Origin: Vibrio fortis
Lineage (GTDB): Bacteria; Pseudomonadota; Gammaproteobacteria; Enterobacterales; Vibrionaceae
DNA: 64,000 nt
Direction of reading: 5' to 3'
NCBI RefSeq assembly: GCF_000695685.1
Contig: NZ_JFFR01000012.1
Span: forward strand, 1-64,000
Part shown: positions 44,111-52,634 of the stretch, one piece after another
Layout: each line of letters begins with the position of its first letter
Position numbering within the stretch: the first letter of the stretch is position 1
Notes under the pieces: generated by a model
Seen by the model: only the letters and a program-made list of their open reading frames with translations
Database searches by the model: none
What the model was told of the DNA's origin: nothing
Translations under genes and position numbers: made by a program

Positions 44111-44647
44111 TTATTTCTTCGGCATTGGGTAGCTTTTACTCACAAATTCTACCTCTTCCACACCTTCGATAAAATTGGTTAGCGACGCCAATGCATACAG
44201 AGTGTTGGCGACTAAGTTGGCGTATTTGAACAAGATATCAGCAGGTGATTTTTTACCGCTATGTTCGATCGCCACCAGCGCTCTCACCACTTTCTTTGCT
44301 TGGCAACGCGCTAAGTGCAACTCACTGGCTACTCCACTACCTCCCGGCAATACAAAGCCTGAGAAACCGCCCTCTAAGCGTTCACGTATCGCATGATAAT
44401 CGGTTTTAAGTTCACTCAACTCTAACTCAGTGATCGCCAACTTTCCTCGAACCGAACCATTCAAGTGATAAACATTCGGCTGCAGGCGAGTTAATACGTC
44501 GCGCACTTGTGATTCAAGATCCATGGTAAGAACTAAGCCTATACGACAACAAAGCTCATCGGAAAGGATCTCAAAGTCGCACGCTGGATTCTCTTCGTAA
44601 ATAAACGGATAACAGAACTCATCCCAATCTCGGCTTACTGGTTTCAC
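44111..44647 (-). CDS. Divergent cobalamin adenosyltransferase-like protein
   Basis: Protein of 178 residues whose middle resembles the PduO-type ATP:cob(I)alamin adenosyltransferase fold: GFVLPGGSGVASELHLARC (97-115) corresponds to the LPGG...LH.AR segment, followed by a helix near KVVRALVAIEHSG and a last helix FKYANLVANTLYALAS. The N-terminal ATP loop (TKxGDxG) of active enzymes is missing and the second Arg-Glu pair of the RxxERR motif is altered, so activity is doubtful. It might bind cobalamin or act as a sensor. It is adjacent to hutZ, with the hutZ terminator between. Confidence 0.55.
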   Translation of the reverse strand: MKPVSRDWDEFCYPFIYEENPACDFEILSDELCCRIGLVLTMDLESQVRDVLTRLQPNVYHLNGSVRGKLAITELELSELKTDYHAIRERLEGGFSGFVLPGGSGVASELHLARCQAKKVVRALVAIEHSGKKSPADILFKYANLVANTLYALASLTNFIEGVEEVEFVSKSYPMPKK

Positions 44648-44730
44648 TTAATGCTCCTAATAGGTATCTCGCGCACACTATTAGATAATACCTTGGCAAA
44701 AGCAAACATAAACCCAACCTTAGGCGCATA

Positions 44731-44758
44731 AAAAAGGCCCTCACCACAAGCGAGAGCC
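44731..44758 (-). terminator. Intrinsic terminator of hutZ
   Basis: Stem GGCCCTC (44736-44742) with GAGAGCC (44752-44758), one mismatch; minus-strand T-run at 44731-44735. Confidence 0.82.
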
Positions 44759-44784
44759 ATTTATCAATCAAGCAAAAGTTCAGA

Positions 44785-45315
44785 CTATTCGTTTGATACT
44801 TTTTTGTGACCTTCTTGTAGGTGAACGAAGTCCACTAGATCATCGCCAGAAACTTGGTACGCTTGACCAAAGCCTTTAACGAATAGGCCGTTTTCAGCTT
44901 TAAGGTTAAATAGTGAGAAATCTTGAAGTTGGCTTAGACCATCAATGATCTCGCCAAAACGATCCTTCATTTGCGCGATAACTTGAGTCCAAAGCTCACT
45001 CTCACGCTCAACGACGGATGCCGTTGCATCAAACGTTAGACGCTTGCGTGCATAAAGCTGCTTTGAGCTCTCTTCGTCTTCGATCATCATCAATGACACG
45101 TTCGGGTTCGCTTTCAGATTGCGAGCGTGACGTGCGATATCAGAAATTAAAACAAAATAGCCATCTTGGTTTTGAACAAACGGCGCGTAGCTCACGTTTG
45201 GACGACCTTCTTCATCAACAGTAGCCAGTTGCAGCGTACGACGCTCTTGACGGAACTCTTTGATTTCAGGACCTAAACGACCTTGAAGACGTTCTTGTTT
45301 TACTTGCTGTTCCAT
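44785..45315 (-). CDS. hutZ: Haem-utilisation protein HutZ
   Basis: Protein of 176 residues in the split-barrel flavin-reductase-like (HugZ) family. In V. cholerae HutZ binds haem and degrades it to release iron, with His170 as haem ligand. Here residue 170 is also His, in GHKKV. The core has RTLQLATVDEEGRPNVSYAPF and FVLISDIARHARNL, typical of the family. Last gene of hutW-hutX-hutZ, separated from hutX by 116 bases that carry two hairpins. Co-regulated with the divergent hut arm. Confidence 0.92.
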   Translation of the reverse strand: MEQQVKQERLQGRLGPEIKEFRQERRTLQLATVDEEGRPNVSYAPFVQNQDGYFVLISDIARHARNLKANPNVSLMMIEDEESSKQLYARKRLTFDATASVVERESELWTQVIAQMKDRFGEIIDGLSQLQDFSLFNLKAENGLFVKGFGQAYQVSGDDLVDFVHLQEGHKKVSNE

Positions 45316-45358
45316 GGTGATTCCTTTATTTACTTTCTCTAAATTATTATATTTTTAG

Positions 45359-45429
45359 CCAAGGAGAAACTCCGATGCCTCTCCTTGGTTCGCTCTAATC
45401 GTTGCTTATCTCAAGTCGTGAAACTTGAG
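45359..45429 (-). promoter_or_regulatory. Two hairpins in the hutX-hutZ spacer
   Basis: CCAAGGAGA (45359-45367) pairs TCTCCTTGG (45380-45388), and CTCAAG (45410-45415) pairs CTTGAG (45424-45429). No T-run follows on the minus strand, so neither is an intrinsic terminator. They may stabilise or process the hutWX part of the message. Confidence 0.6.
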
Positions 45430-45431
45430 AA

Positions 45432-45968
45432 TTAGCCTTGCGCCTTCAACGCGTTGAAGCGTTCTACTTGGTCAGCAATAAGCTCACGTTTCTCATCACG
45501 GCCTAGGTAGATCTTAAAGATGTTTTCGCCAGTCTCACTGAAGAAACCAAAGTAGTGACTCTCACGACCCATGAATGGTTTGCTCACCAGCGCCACATGT
45601 TTAACGCTGTCTAGTTTAAGGTGACCATGAAGCTCGCCCTCTTTGCCCATTAGGTTGTAGTAACCACGCGCCACTTTACCTTTAGGGAAAGGCGCTTTAA
45701 CTTCAAAGATTGAACCGAACGAGTGAACGATCGTCGTTACAGGGCCCCAGCCAACAAGACCTTCAAGGATCTCTTGAGCGCGAGAACCGTCTAGCATCAC
45801 AGACATATCGCCTGGAAATGCAGCGACGACTTCTGCTTCTGTCACGTTCAGCTTTTCAGCAATAGCTGTAGGAAGTAGCTTTGGTTCTTCTTCAAGAATG
45901 CGAGCGACGCTTTGCTCTAATGTTTCGATCATCTCTACCGTTGTATCTGTCATTGAATTCATTTCCAT
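45432..45968 (-). CDS. hutX: Haem carrier protein HutX
   Basis: Cytoplasmic protein of 178 residues of the HutX/HugX family, which binds haem and passes it to HutZ. The conserved blocks AAFPGDMSVMLDGSRAQEILEGLVGWGPVTTIVHS and FPKGKVARGYYNLMGKEGELHGHL are shown in short form (GWGPVTTIVHSFGS and ARGYYNLMGKEGELHGH). hutW ends seven bases upstream, so the genes are coupled. A second ATG four codons in is possible. No membrane span. Confidence 0.9.
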   Translation of the reverse strand: MEMNSMTDTTVEMIETLEQSVARILEEEPKLLPTAIAEKLNVTEAEVVAAFPGDMSVMLDGSRAQEILEGLVGWGPVTTIVHSFGSIFEVKAPFPKGKVARGYYNLMGKEGELHGHLKLDSVKHVALVSKPFMGRESHYFGFFSETGENIFKIYLGRDEKRELIADQVERFNALKAQG

Positions 45969-45974
45969 TATTAA

Positions 45975-47384
45975 TTATGCGTGTTTCTTTACAGCATGAG
46001 GGTAATGAGCAGGACGCGACGGTCTTGCTTGTGGATTCGCTTCAAAGTATTCAGCATTCAAAACTTGAATAACGCTTTGCGCTAATGTCACAGCCCAAAA
46101 GCTGCCCGCAATGGTTAAAGTTAAGTAGTCTTCAGACAATTCGACCAGTCCGTTACTTTGCCAATGCGAAAATAGAGGTTTTAAATAGTCAAACGTGTCT
46201 TGTCCCATGAAGGTCGGCAGTAGGCTTCTGCGTACCACTCCAGAATCAAAACCCGCTTTAAGTGAAGAGAAAATTGATTCAAGTTCGCTTTGCTTAGTCA
46301 TCATGGCGATTGGAAGCTCACCACGCTTAACCGAGTCCATGTAGGTCTCTAGCGTTCGATGCTGCATGATGCCGTAACCGCCTACATTACCACCGGCACC
46401 ACAACCGATAGGCAGTACTTCGGCATATGTCTTAGCTAAGCTGTTGTAGATGCTGCGTTCACGATTGTCGCGAGCCCAATGGTTCACACTCAGTTTCTTA
46501 ACCTTGTGTTTTTCCATAAACTCAACGCCTGCCAAATACATTCTTGCTTTATCAGGCGTTGTCGCAGGAGGCGGAATCTTACCTTTATCAACCAAGTTCA
46601 GCATTGGTGCATCACCACCCACGATCAGTTGGTATAAATCAATACCGTGTGCGCCTGTCGACATGTAATCGTGTAAGTCTTGCTCGAAGACATCCATGGT
46701 TTGATGTGGCAAACCATAAAGCAAGTCAAGTACGATTGGTGCTTGCTCGGTTTTACTCAACGAGCTGATTCTCTCTAGAACCACTTCGCGATCATCTAAC
46801 CTTTTTGCACTGCGACGCACTTTGGTATTGAAGCTTTGAATACCAAAAGAAAATCGGTTGAAGCCACCTTCTAGCGCTCGGTCGAACATTTCATCACTGA
46901 AACGGTTAATTCGCCCTTCGAGAGTCATTTCCACGTCGTTCGCTAATGGGAAATGCTCACGAATCGCCTTGCCCAACAGTTCAACTTGCATTGCAGACAA
47001 ATCCGTTGGAGTGCCTCCACCAATGTAAACCGCATGGAAAAGACCAGATTGAGCCCAGGGTGTTTTCGCTTTTTGCTTCAACTCACAAAGCAAGGCTTCG
47101 AAATAGTCGTCAACAAGTTTGCGGCTGGCTGCGTGCTGGAAAAAATTACAAAAAGTACAACGCACTCGGCAAAAAGGAATGTGGATATACAAACAACGTT
47201 TATCCTGTTTCTTTCCTTCCGTTAGCATCAATTCGTCGAACAAATTCAACTTCTTATCTTGAGCAATTGGAGTCGCACTTCCACCAGCGTGTGCCGAGTG
47301 CTTTTTTGCAAACGCAAAACGCAGCGGATCTGGCGTTGAAACACCCAAAATAGATTCGTCAAATTTATAAATATCGAGAGTCAT
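45975..47384 (-). CDS. hutW: Radical SAM haem-opening protein HutW
   Basis: Radical S-adenosylmethionine protein of 469 residues, related to HemN and ChuW. CxxxCxxC is at Cys72, Cys76 and Cys79 (FCRVRCTFCN), followed by YIGGGTPT, the SAM-binding loop. In ChuW/HutW relatives the enzyme methylates haem and opens the ring to release iron without oxygen. First gene of hutW-hutX-hutZ and divergent from tonB. The short gap carries a Fur-like box, so expression should follow iron starvation. Confidence 0.9.
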   Translation of the reverse strand: MTLDIYKFDESILGVSTPDPLRFAFAKKHSAHAGGSATPIAQDKKLNLFDELMLTEGKKQDKRCLYIHIPFCRVRCTFCNFFQHAASRKLVDDYFEALLCELKQKAKTPWAQSGLFHAVYIGGGTPTDLSAMQVELLGKAIREHFPLANDVEMTLEGRINRFSDEMFDRALEGGFNRFSFGIQSFNTKVRRSAKRLDDREVVLERISSLSKTEQAPIVLDLLYGLPHQTMDVFEQDLHDYMSTGAHGIDLYQLIVGGDAPMLNLVDKGKIPPPATTPDKARMYLAGVEFMEKHKVKKLSVNHWARDNRERSIYNSLAKTYAEVLPIGCGAGGNVGGYGIMQHRTLETYMDSVKRGELPIAMMTKQSELESIFSSLKAGFDSGVVRRSLLPTFMGQDTFDYLKPLFSHWQSNGLVELSEDYLTLTIAGSFWAVTLAQSVIQVLNAEYFEANPQARPSRPAHYPHAVKKHA

Positions 47385-47463
47385 ATAAATTACCTAAACG
47401 CTTACCGAGCCAAGCTTGGAAGACTATTCGCTAAAAACTGAGAGAATCATAAATAGCCTGAAA

Positions 47464-47485
47464 TGATAATGCAATTGATAATTGA
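47464..47485. promoter_or_regulatory. Fur-like operator between hutW and tonB
   Basis: TGATAATGCAATTGATAATTGA (22 bases in two halves: TGATAATGCAA and TTGATAATTGA) fits the repeated NATWAT pattern of Fur boxes. It lies 79 bases before hutW and about 60 before tonB, where one Fur site could repress both arms under iron sufficiency. Confidence 0.72.
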
Positions 47486-47545
47486 TCTTATTTAGATTCT
47501 AGGCAATAATCGGTGCCGGATTTTCGTTTAGGTGAAGGGTTAATT

Positions 47546-48367
47546 GTGAACGTTCCAAGGTATGTCATAGCGGGGGGAGCATCATTGGTGATTCATGCTG
47601 CGTTGTTGTTTGTCGCGCAAGAATCAAAGGTATTTGCTATGCCAGCTGGCGCAGAATCTAAAACTGTTGCTCTGAACTTTAAGCCACAAACTCAACGGTC
47701 CGTTGAACGCGAAGAAACGGTCACCGAACCCGTTGAATCAGAAGTCACTCCTGAACCTGAAATTACAGAAACGCCTGTAGAACCCACACCACCTCCAGTA
47801 GCTGAACCGAAAAAGGTTAAGCCGAAAAAAGAAGCAATCACTAACAAGCCAAAACCTGAGCCAAAAAAAGAGCTCGTCAAGAAGCCTGAACCTAAACCGC
47901 CGGTTAAAAAACAGGTAAAGAAAAAAACTGTACAGAAAAAGCCCGTCGAAAAAAAAGTGGTAGAAAAGAAACCTGAGCCGGTTAAGCCACAACCGGACAA
48001 GAAAATCGCTGAGAAAAAAGTTGAGTATAGCGAGCAACAAGACGCGCAACCGGCTGCGGTTAATCAAGGCGTTGAGAACCCCGAGCCTGTTCTCATAACC
48101 AAACCAAGTTTTAGTGTACGGCCTACTCCACCTAAATACCCAAGACAAGCTAGACGCAGAGGCGTAGAGGGTGTCGCAACCTATGAGATTTGGCTTGATG
48201 AAGACGGCAAGCAAGTTAAGCAAGCATTAGTGAACTCTTCAGGTGCGCTACTTCTTGATAAGGCCGCACTCGACGCAATCAAAAAATGGAAATTTTCACC
48301 ACACACCGTAAATGGTCGAGCGATCGCTCACCGTGTACGAGTACCTGTTCGTTTTAACTTGGACTAA
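47546..48367 (+). CDS. tonB: TonB energy-transducing protein (TonB1 type)
   Basis: Inner-membrane protein of 273 residues. It has one N-terminal span (AGGASLVIHAALLFVAQ), a long periplasmic Pro/Lys/Glu-rich spacer (about 70-165) and a C-terminal domain with RPTPPKYPRQARRRGVEG and the YEIWLDEDG strand that contacts TonB boxes of receptors. The GTG at 47546 has GAAGGG six bases upstream and is preferred over the GTG at 47513, which would add 11 residues before the membrane segment. First gene of tonB-exbB-exbD-hutBCD. With ExbB and ExbD it drives haem uptake. Confidence 0.9.
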   Translation: MNVPRYVIAGGASLVIHAALLFVAQESKVFAMPAGAESKTVALNFKPQTQRSVEREETVTEPVESEVTPEPEITETPVEPTPPPVAEPKKVKPKKEAITNKPKPEPKKELVKKPEPKPPVKKQVKKKTVQKKPVEKKVVEKKPEPVKPQPDKKIAEKKVEYSEQQDAQPAAVNQGVENPEPVLITKPSFSVRPTPPKYPRQARRRGVEGVATYEIWLDEDGKQVKQALVNSSGALLLDKAALDAIKKWKFSPHTVNGRAIAHRVRVPVRFNLD

Positions 48368-48370
48368 GAA

Positions 48371-49060
48371 ATGCAACAAATCAGTTATTTACAAGAGCAA
48401 TTGGGCCTAATGACGTGGCCATTGCTTATCTGCTCAGCGCTTACTGCAATGATCATCGTTGAGCGTATTTTCCAAGTGATGCTGAGTATCGGTGTTGGAC
48501 GCCGCGCTATTCGTAAAGAGCTTCACCAGATCTCACCAACCGACACTCATCAAATTGAAACGTTAGCGGCTGACTTGTCCAACAAGCGCCCACTGCTTTA
48601 CAAAGGCGTTTCGATGGTGCTGGCTCATCACTCTTTTTCTAAGGGATTACGTGAAGACGCGGCTGGAATCTGGCTTCAAGAGAAACGCCATCAGCTACAT
48701 GCAGGTTTACGACTACTTGGTTTGATCGGCGTTATCAGCCCACTGATCGGCCTACTGGGTACAGTTCTTGGATTAATCGAGATGTTTAAAGGCGTTGCTG
48801 CCACAACGGGCAGTATCACACCCAATGACCTAGCCGATGGACTTGGCCTTGCGATGCGCACCACCGCAGCAGGTTTGATCATCGCTCTTCCTGCCATTTC
48901 AGGTGCACAACTGCTAGGTCTATGGGCCGACAGAGTATTGGCTAAATTGGAGCACACACTGAACTACGTCAACGTGTGGCTTGAGGGTATGTCGATGCAA
49001 CCAACCACGGCTCAAGTTACCGCATCACAGCAGACCGTTACAACGGAAGGTGCGCGCTAG
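48371..49060 (+). CDS. exbB: TonB-system proton-channel subunit ExbB
   Basis: Inner-membrane protein of 229 residues with three spans in the MotA/TolQ/ExbB arrangement. The last two helices carry GLLGTVLGLIEMFKG and GLAMRTTAAGLIIALPA, the segments that line the proton path. It starts three bases after the tonB stop codon, so translational coupling is likely. With ExbD it converts proton motive force to motion of TonB. Confidence 0.93.
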   Translation: MQQISYLQEQLGLMTWPLLICSALTAMIIVERIFQVMLSIGVGRRAIRKELHQISPTDTHQIETLAADLSNKRPLLYKGVSMVLAHHSFSKGLREDAAGIWLQEKRHQLHAGLRLLGLIGVISPLIGLLGTVLGLIEMFKGVAATTGSITPNDLADGLGLAMRTTAAGLIIALPAISGAQLLGLWADRVLAKLEHTLNYVNVWLEGMSMQPTTAQVTASQQTVTTEGAR

Positions 49061-49062
49061 TC

Positions 49063-49479
49063 ATGATCAAAGTCTCTCAGAATCACAATGCATCAAGCTT
49101 AACGCCTGATCTGACACCTCTTTTGGACATCATCTTTATCGTGATGGTGTTCTTGCTTCTTACTGCTTCCGTGAAGTTGGAGTCATTGGACGTTGAGTTA
49201 CCGAGTAATGACAGCAGCAATGTGTCTGAGGTGCATAAAGACTCGATCAGCGTAAATCTGCTTAACCGCGAACCCTACTGGGCAATCAACGGTAAAGAGT
49301 ACATTGATTGGGAGAACTTTAAGTTGGCGCTACTTGAAGAAGTCGGTTCTGGTGATAACAAGAAGCCAATCATCATTGGTGCGGACAAAACCGCGGATGT
49401 GCAGAACCTCGTTAAGTTGCTCTCCTTCCTACAGGACAACGGTATTCCAGCAACGCAACTACTGACTGAAGGCGAATAA
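49063..49479 (+). CDS. exbD: TonB-system proton-channel subunit ExbD
   Basis: Membrane protein of 138 residues with one N-terminal span. LTPLLDIIFIVMVFLLL contains the essential Asp of the proton path (about residue 22). The periplasmic C-terminal part is short and ends EGE. It begins two bases after the exbB stop codon. Works with ExbB and TonB. A hairpin without T-run (49507-49532) separates it from hutB. Confidence 0.93.
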   Translation: MIKVSQNHNASSLTPDLTPLLDIIFIVMVFLLLTASVKLESLDVELPSNDSSNVSEVHKDSISVNLLNREPYWAINGKEYIDWENFKLALLEEVGSGDNKKPIIIGADKTADVQNLVKLLSFLQDNGIPATQLLTEGE

Positions 49480-49506
49480 GCAGCCGACGTTAGGCGGCAA
49501 ACCTCA

Positions 49507-49532
49507 AAGGCGTAGGCACCAATCTACGCCTT
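49507..49532 (+). promoter_or_regulatory. Intercistronic hairpin between exbD and hutB
   Basis: AAGGCGTAG (49507-49515) pairs CTACGCCTT (49524-49532). The following bases (GTAAAC) are not T-rich, so read-through into hutB is expected, with the hairpin perhaps lowering hutBCD or protecting the upstream end. Confidence 0.55.
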
Positions 49533-49598
49533 GTAAACATTTCAAATCATGTCGGCCAAATATGTGGACCGACAAAAACAGACAATAAGAATAGAATT

Positions 49599-50510
49599 AT
49601 GAATACAATTAAAGAGCTCAATCACAATCAATCAGTTAAAAAGCCGCTTAAGAAGGGGCTACTTTCGATGGCAGCGCTTTTAGGTTTCTCTCTCGCTACT
49701 CATTCAGCGATTGCAGCCGACGATGCGCACCAACAACGTATTATCAGTGCCGGTAGTGCAGTCACGGAACTTGTATTGGCACTGGGCGCCGAAGATCAAC
49801 TGGTCGCAATTGATGTTACTAGCCGTTTCCCGCAATCAGACAAACTTCCTAAAATTGGCTACCACCGTAATCTATCAGCAGAAGGTCTTATTGCTCTGCA
49901 ACCGACCACTCTGATCGGCTCTGATGAAATGGGTCCAGATACAGCAATATCTCAACTGAAATCTGCAGGGGTTGATGTTGAAATCGTTAACACAGAAGCA
50001 AGCGTAGAGGGCCTACTTAAGCGTATCGACCAAATCGCAGAGATCACGCATACAGAAGAGAACTCTAAAGCGGTAAAAGAGAGCGTGAATAAGAAAATCG
50101 CTGCGCTTGAAGCTAACCAAGTTCCTCAAAATGAAGCTAAGAAAGTGCTGTTCTTATTACTTCACGAAGGTCGCCCAGCGAATGTTGCGGGCAGTGAGAC
50201 CTCTCCAAACGCGATCATCGAACTTGCGGGTGGTATTAACCCAGCAGCTGAAAGCTTAACGTCTTATAAACCACTGTCTATGGAATCTATGGTTGAGATG
50301 CAACCAGACGTTATTCTTGTTAGCGGCCGTAGTTACCAAAAAATGGGCGGAGCAGACGCTATTTTGAAATCACTACCAATGCTAGCGGCGACACCAGCGG
50401 GTATGAACAAGCAGATCATCACCGTTAACGGTAGCGCACTAGTTGGCGGTCTTGGCTTAGCAAGTCTTGCCGAAGCAAAACGTTTAAACGCACGTATTTA
50501 TCCACAATAA
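49599..50510 (+). CDS. hutB: Haem ABC transporter substrate-binding protein HutB
   Basis: Periplasmic binding protein of 303 residues in the class III (haem/cobalamin) family. Residues 1-38 form a long signal peptide ending SAIAADD. The two lobes include RIISAGSAVTELVLALGA and DVILVSGRSYQKMGG, joined by a single long helix as in HmuT/ShuT. It receives haem in the periplasm and hands it to HutC-HutD. A weak ribosome site (AAGAA) precedes the ATG. Part of the hut operon. Confidence 0.92.
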   Translation: MNTIKELNHNQSVKKPLKKGLLSMAALLGFSLATHSAIAADDAHQQRIISAGSAVTELVLALGAEDQLVAIDVTSRFPQSDKLPKIGYHRNLSAEGLIALQPTTLIGSDEMGPDTAISQLKSAGVDVEIVNTEASVEGLLKRIDQIAEITHTEENSKAVKESVNKKIAALEANQVPQNEAKKVLFLLLHEGRPANVAGSETSPNAIIELAGGINPAAESLTSYKPLSMESMVEMQPDVILVSGRSYQKMGGADAILKSLPMLAATPAGMNKQIITVNGSALVGGLGLASLAEAKRLNARIYPQ

Positions 50511-50545
50511 CTTACTGATTGTGCGTTTAGTTTAAGGCTCTCATT

Positions 50546-51583
50546 ATGCTGTTAAGAACCGTACCTTTAAAAACATCAATGGTAGGCTTTGGTATCGCCC
50601 TAGTCTTCATTGCCCTGTTTTCGATTACTGTTGGACCAATGAATATTAGCTTGAGCGACAGTGCGGCAAGCTTGTTCAATCCAAACAATGAACTCGCGCC
50701 TCACATCAACCTGGTGATCCAAGAGATTCGATTGCCACGAACCATTCTGTGCATGGTGATTGGTGCCATATTAGCGCTATGTGGCGCAGTGATGCAGGGG
50801 CTGTTCAGAAACCCATTAGCAGAGCCGGGAATCATTGGTGTTTCCGCCGGTGCTGCGTTAGGTGCTGCGTTAGCAATCGTTCTTTTTTCTGAACTGAGCC
50901 TTAACTACCCAGGTTTCATGAACTTTGCAGCAGTACCAGTGTTCGCCTTTCTGGGCGGCGCATTGACGACACTTTTAGTTTATAAGCTGGGTACAGGTAA
51001 ATTCGGTACTTCCGTGACCATCATGCTACTGGCAGGTGTCGCAATTAGTGCTCTCTCCGGTGCTGGCATTGGTTTTTTAAACTTCATCGCTGACGATCAA
51101 ATGCTGAGAGACCTCTCATTGTGGTCGATGGGTTCATTGGCGGGCGCTAAATGGTCTGGGATTGTATTGGCCCTTGTCACCTTGGTTGTGCTGTTTATCT
51201 TGTTCTATCGCCAAGCTATGTCGTTAAATGCACTACTCCTTGGTGAGTCTGAAGCGCAACACTTAGGTATCCCCGTTCAAAAACTCAAACGTCAGTTGAT
51301 CTTACTGACGGCGGCGGGCGTTGGCATTACGGTAAGTCTCTCAGGTATGATTGGATTCATTGGCTTAGTGATTCCTCATCTGGGTCGCATGCTTGCTGGT
51401 CCTGATCACCGTATACTACTCCCTCTATCCGCAGTCCTAGGTGCACTATTACTGACAGCTGCTGACATGTTCTCACGTGTGGTACTGGCACCAGCCGAGC
51501 TGCCCGTTGGTATCGTGACTGCCATTATCGGCGCACCATTTTTCCTATATCTACTATTCCAACAAAAAGGGAGAATTCTGTAA
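50546..51583 (+). CDS. hutC: Haem ABC transporter permease HutC
   Basis: Inner-membrane permease of 345 residues of the FecCD/BtuC family, with about ten spans. Family segments include LPRTILCMVIGAILALCGAVMQG-like (LPRTILCMVIGAILAL) near 60, GEPGIIGVSAG-like (AEPGIIGVSAGAALGA) and GLVIPHLGRML with the cytoplasmic coupling loop. It overlaps hutD by one base (TAATG), so the two are translated together. Confidence 0.92.
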   Translation: MLLRTVPLKTSMVGFGIALVFIALFSITVGPMNISLSDSAASLFNPNNELAPHINLVIQEIRLPRTILCMVIGAILALCGAVMQGLFRNPLAEPGIIGVSAGAALGAALAIVLFSELSLNYPGFMNFAAVPVFAFLGGALTTLLVYKLGTGKFGTSVTIMLLAGVAISALSGAGIGFLNFIADDQMLRDLSLWSMGSLAGAKWSGIVLALVTLVVLFILFYRQAMSLNALLLGESEAQHLGIPVQKLKRQLILLTAAGVGITVSLSGMIGFIGLVIPHLGRMLAGPDHRILLPLSAVLGALLLTAADMFSRVVLAPAELPVGIVTAIIGAPFFLYLLFQQKGRIL

Positions 51584-52365
51584 TGCACTCCCCAGCCTTA
51601 AAAGCCAGCGACATTCATGTAAAGTTTGGCAGTAAAGTGATTCTAGATAATGTCTCTCTCGAGATAGAAGCGGGTAAAGTAACAACACTTCTTGGCCCGA
51701 ATGGTGCTGGAAAAAGCACGTTACTCAAAGCGTTATGCCAAGAGATCGAAAGCCAAGGTCACATCAATTACTTTGGCCGAGACAGAGCACTATGGTCACC
51801 GAGCACACTGGCGAAGCATTTAGCGATGCTCCCACAGCACAGCACACTCACTTTTCCATTCCTTGCTAACGAAGTGGTTGAACTTGGTGGTATTCCACTA
51901 CAAGAATCCAATCGAGCACTGAATAAAATCGCACAAGAGAAAATGGATACGGCGGACGTTTCTCATCTTGCTGACCGTCTCTACCCATCACTTTCTGGTG
52001 GTGAAAAGCAGCGTGTACATCTAGCGCGCGTGTTGACTCAACTGCATCACTCTGGAGACCAATGTGTATTGATGCTCGACGAGCCCACTTCAGCGCTCGA
52101 TCTCGCTCATCAACACAACACACTGAAAATCGCTCGTAAAATGGCAGACGAACAAAACGCGGCAGTCATTGTGGTGCTACACGACTTGAACCTGGCCGCG
52201 CAGTATTCTGATCGTTTGGTCGTATTGAAAGGCGGGCAGTTAGTATGTGATGGAACACCATGGGAAGCACTAAAGCCAGAGATGATTGAAGATGTCTACG
52301 GGTATCGGAGTATTGTTGAAAAACACCCTACTATGAGCTTCCCTCAAGTCCACCCTGCTGGTTAA
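51583..52365 (+). CDS. hutD: Haem ABC transporter ATPase HutD
   Basis: ATP-binding subunit of 260 residues. Walker A GPNGAGKST is at 38-46, the LSGGEKQR signature near 139-146, and Walker B VLMLDEPTSALD near 163-174 followed by the switch His in VVLHDLNLAA. It powers haem import through HutC. It starts at the last base of the hutC stop codon. The last gene of the hut operon, with a strong terminator after it. Confidence 0.93.
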   Translation: MHSPALKASDIHVKFGSKVILDNVSLEIEAGKVTTLLGPNGAGKSTLLKALCQEIESQGHINYFGRDRALWSPSTLAKHLAMLPQHSTLTFPFLANEVVELGGIPLQESNRALNKIAQEKMDTADVSHLADRLYPSLSGGEKQRVHLARVLTQLHHSGDQCVLMLDEPTSALDLAHQHNTLKIARKMADEQNAAVIVVLHDLNLAAQYSDRLVVLKGGQLVCDGTPWEALKPEMIEDVYGYRSIVEKHPTMSFPQVHPAG

Positions 52366-52370
52366 TAAAC

Positions 52371-52398
52371 AAAAAGAGCACCTTACGGTGCTCTTTTT
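52371..52398 (+). terminator. Intrinsic terminator of tonB-exbBD-hutBCD
   Basis: Stem AGAGCACC (52375-52382) with GGTGCTCT (52387-52394), flanked by A-run and TTTT. Confidence 0.92.
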
Positions 52399-52596
52399 AG
52401 TTTCTAAAGGCTTAAAACGCCATTCACGGCCATTTAAGCTATTGTCCAGATTAACAATAGGTATTATTGCTAGAGATTTACATAATTCTGAACGATTCCA
52501 TGTACCTAATCAGGTACCTCTAAACGTTAGTCACCTCGCTACTTTTGAAGCCACAATAAGAGCCAAATGGTTGTTGACCACAAAAACAGCAGGCAC

Positions 52597-52622
52597 AAAA
52601 AAAGCTCCTAATAAGGAGCTTT
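52597..52622 (-). terminator. Intrinsic terminator of luxT
   Basis: Stem AGCTCCT (52603-52609) with AGGAGCT (52614-52620) directly beyond the stop; minus-strand T-run on the left. Confidence 0.88.
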
Positions 52623-52634
52623 TCTTTCAATGGA

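Noticed and set aside
47692..48223. Two long frames antisense to tonB
   Set aside because: They result from the low-complexity Pro/Lys/Glu coding region; products are Gly/Ser/Phe-rich without domain features.
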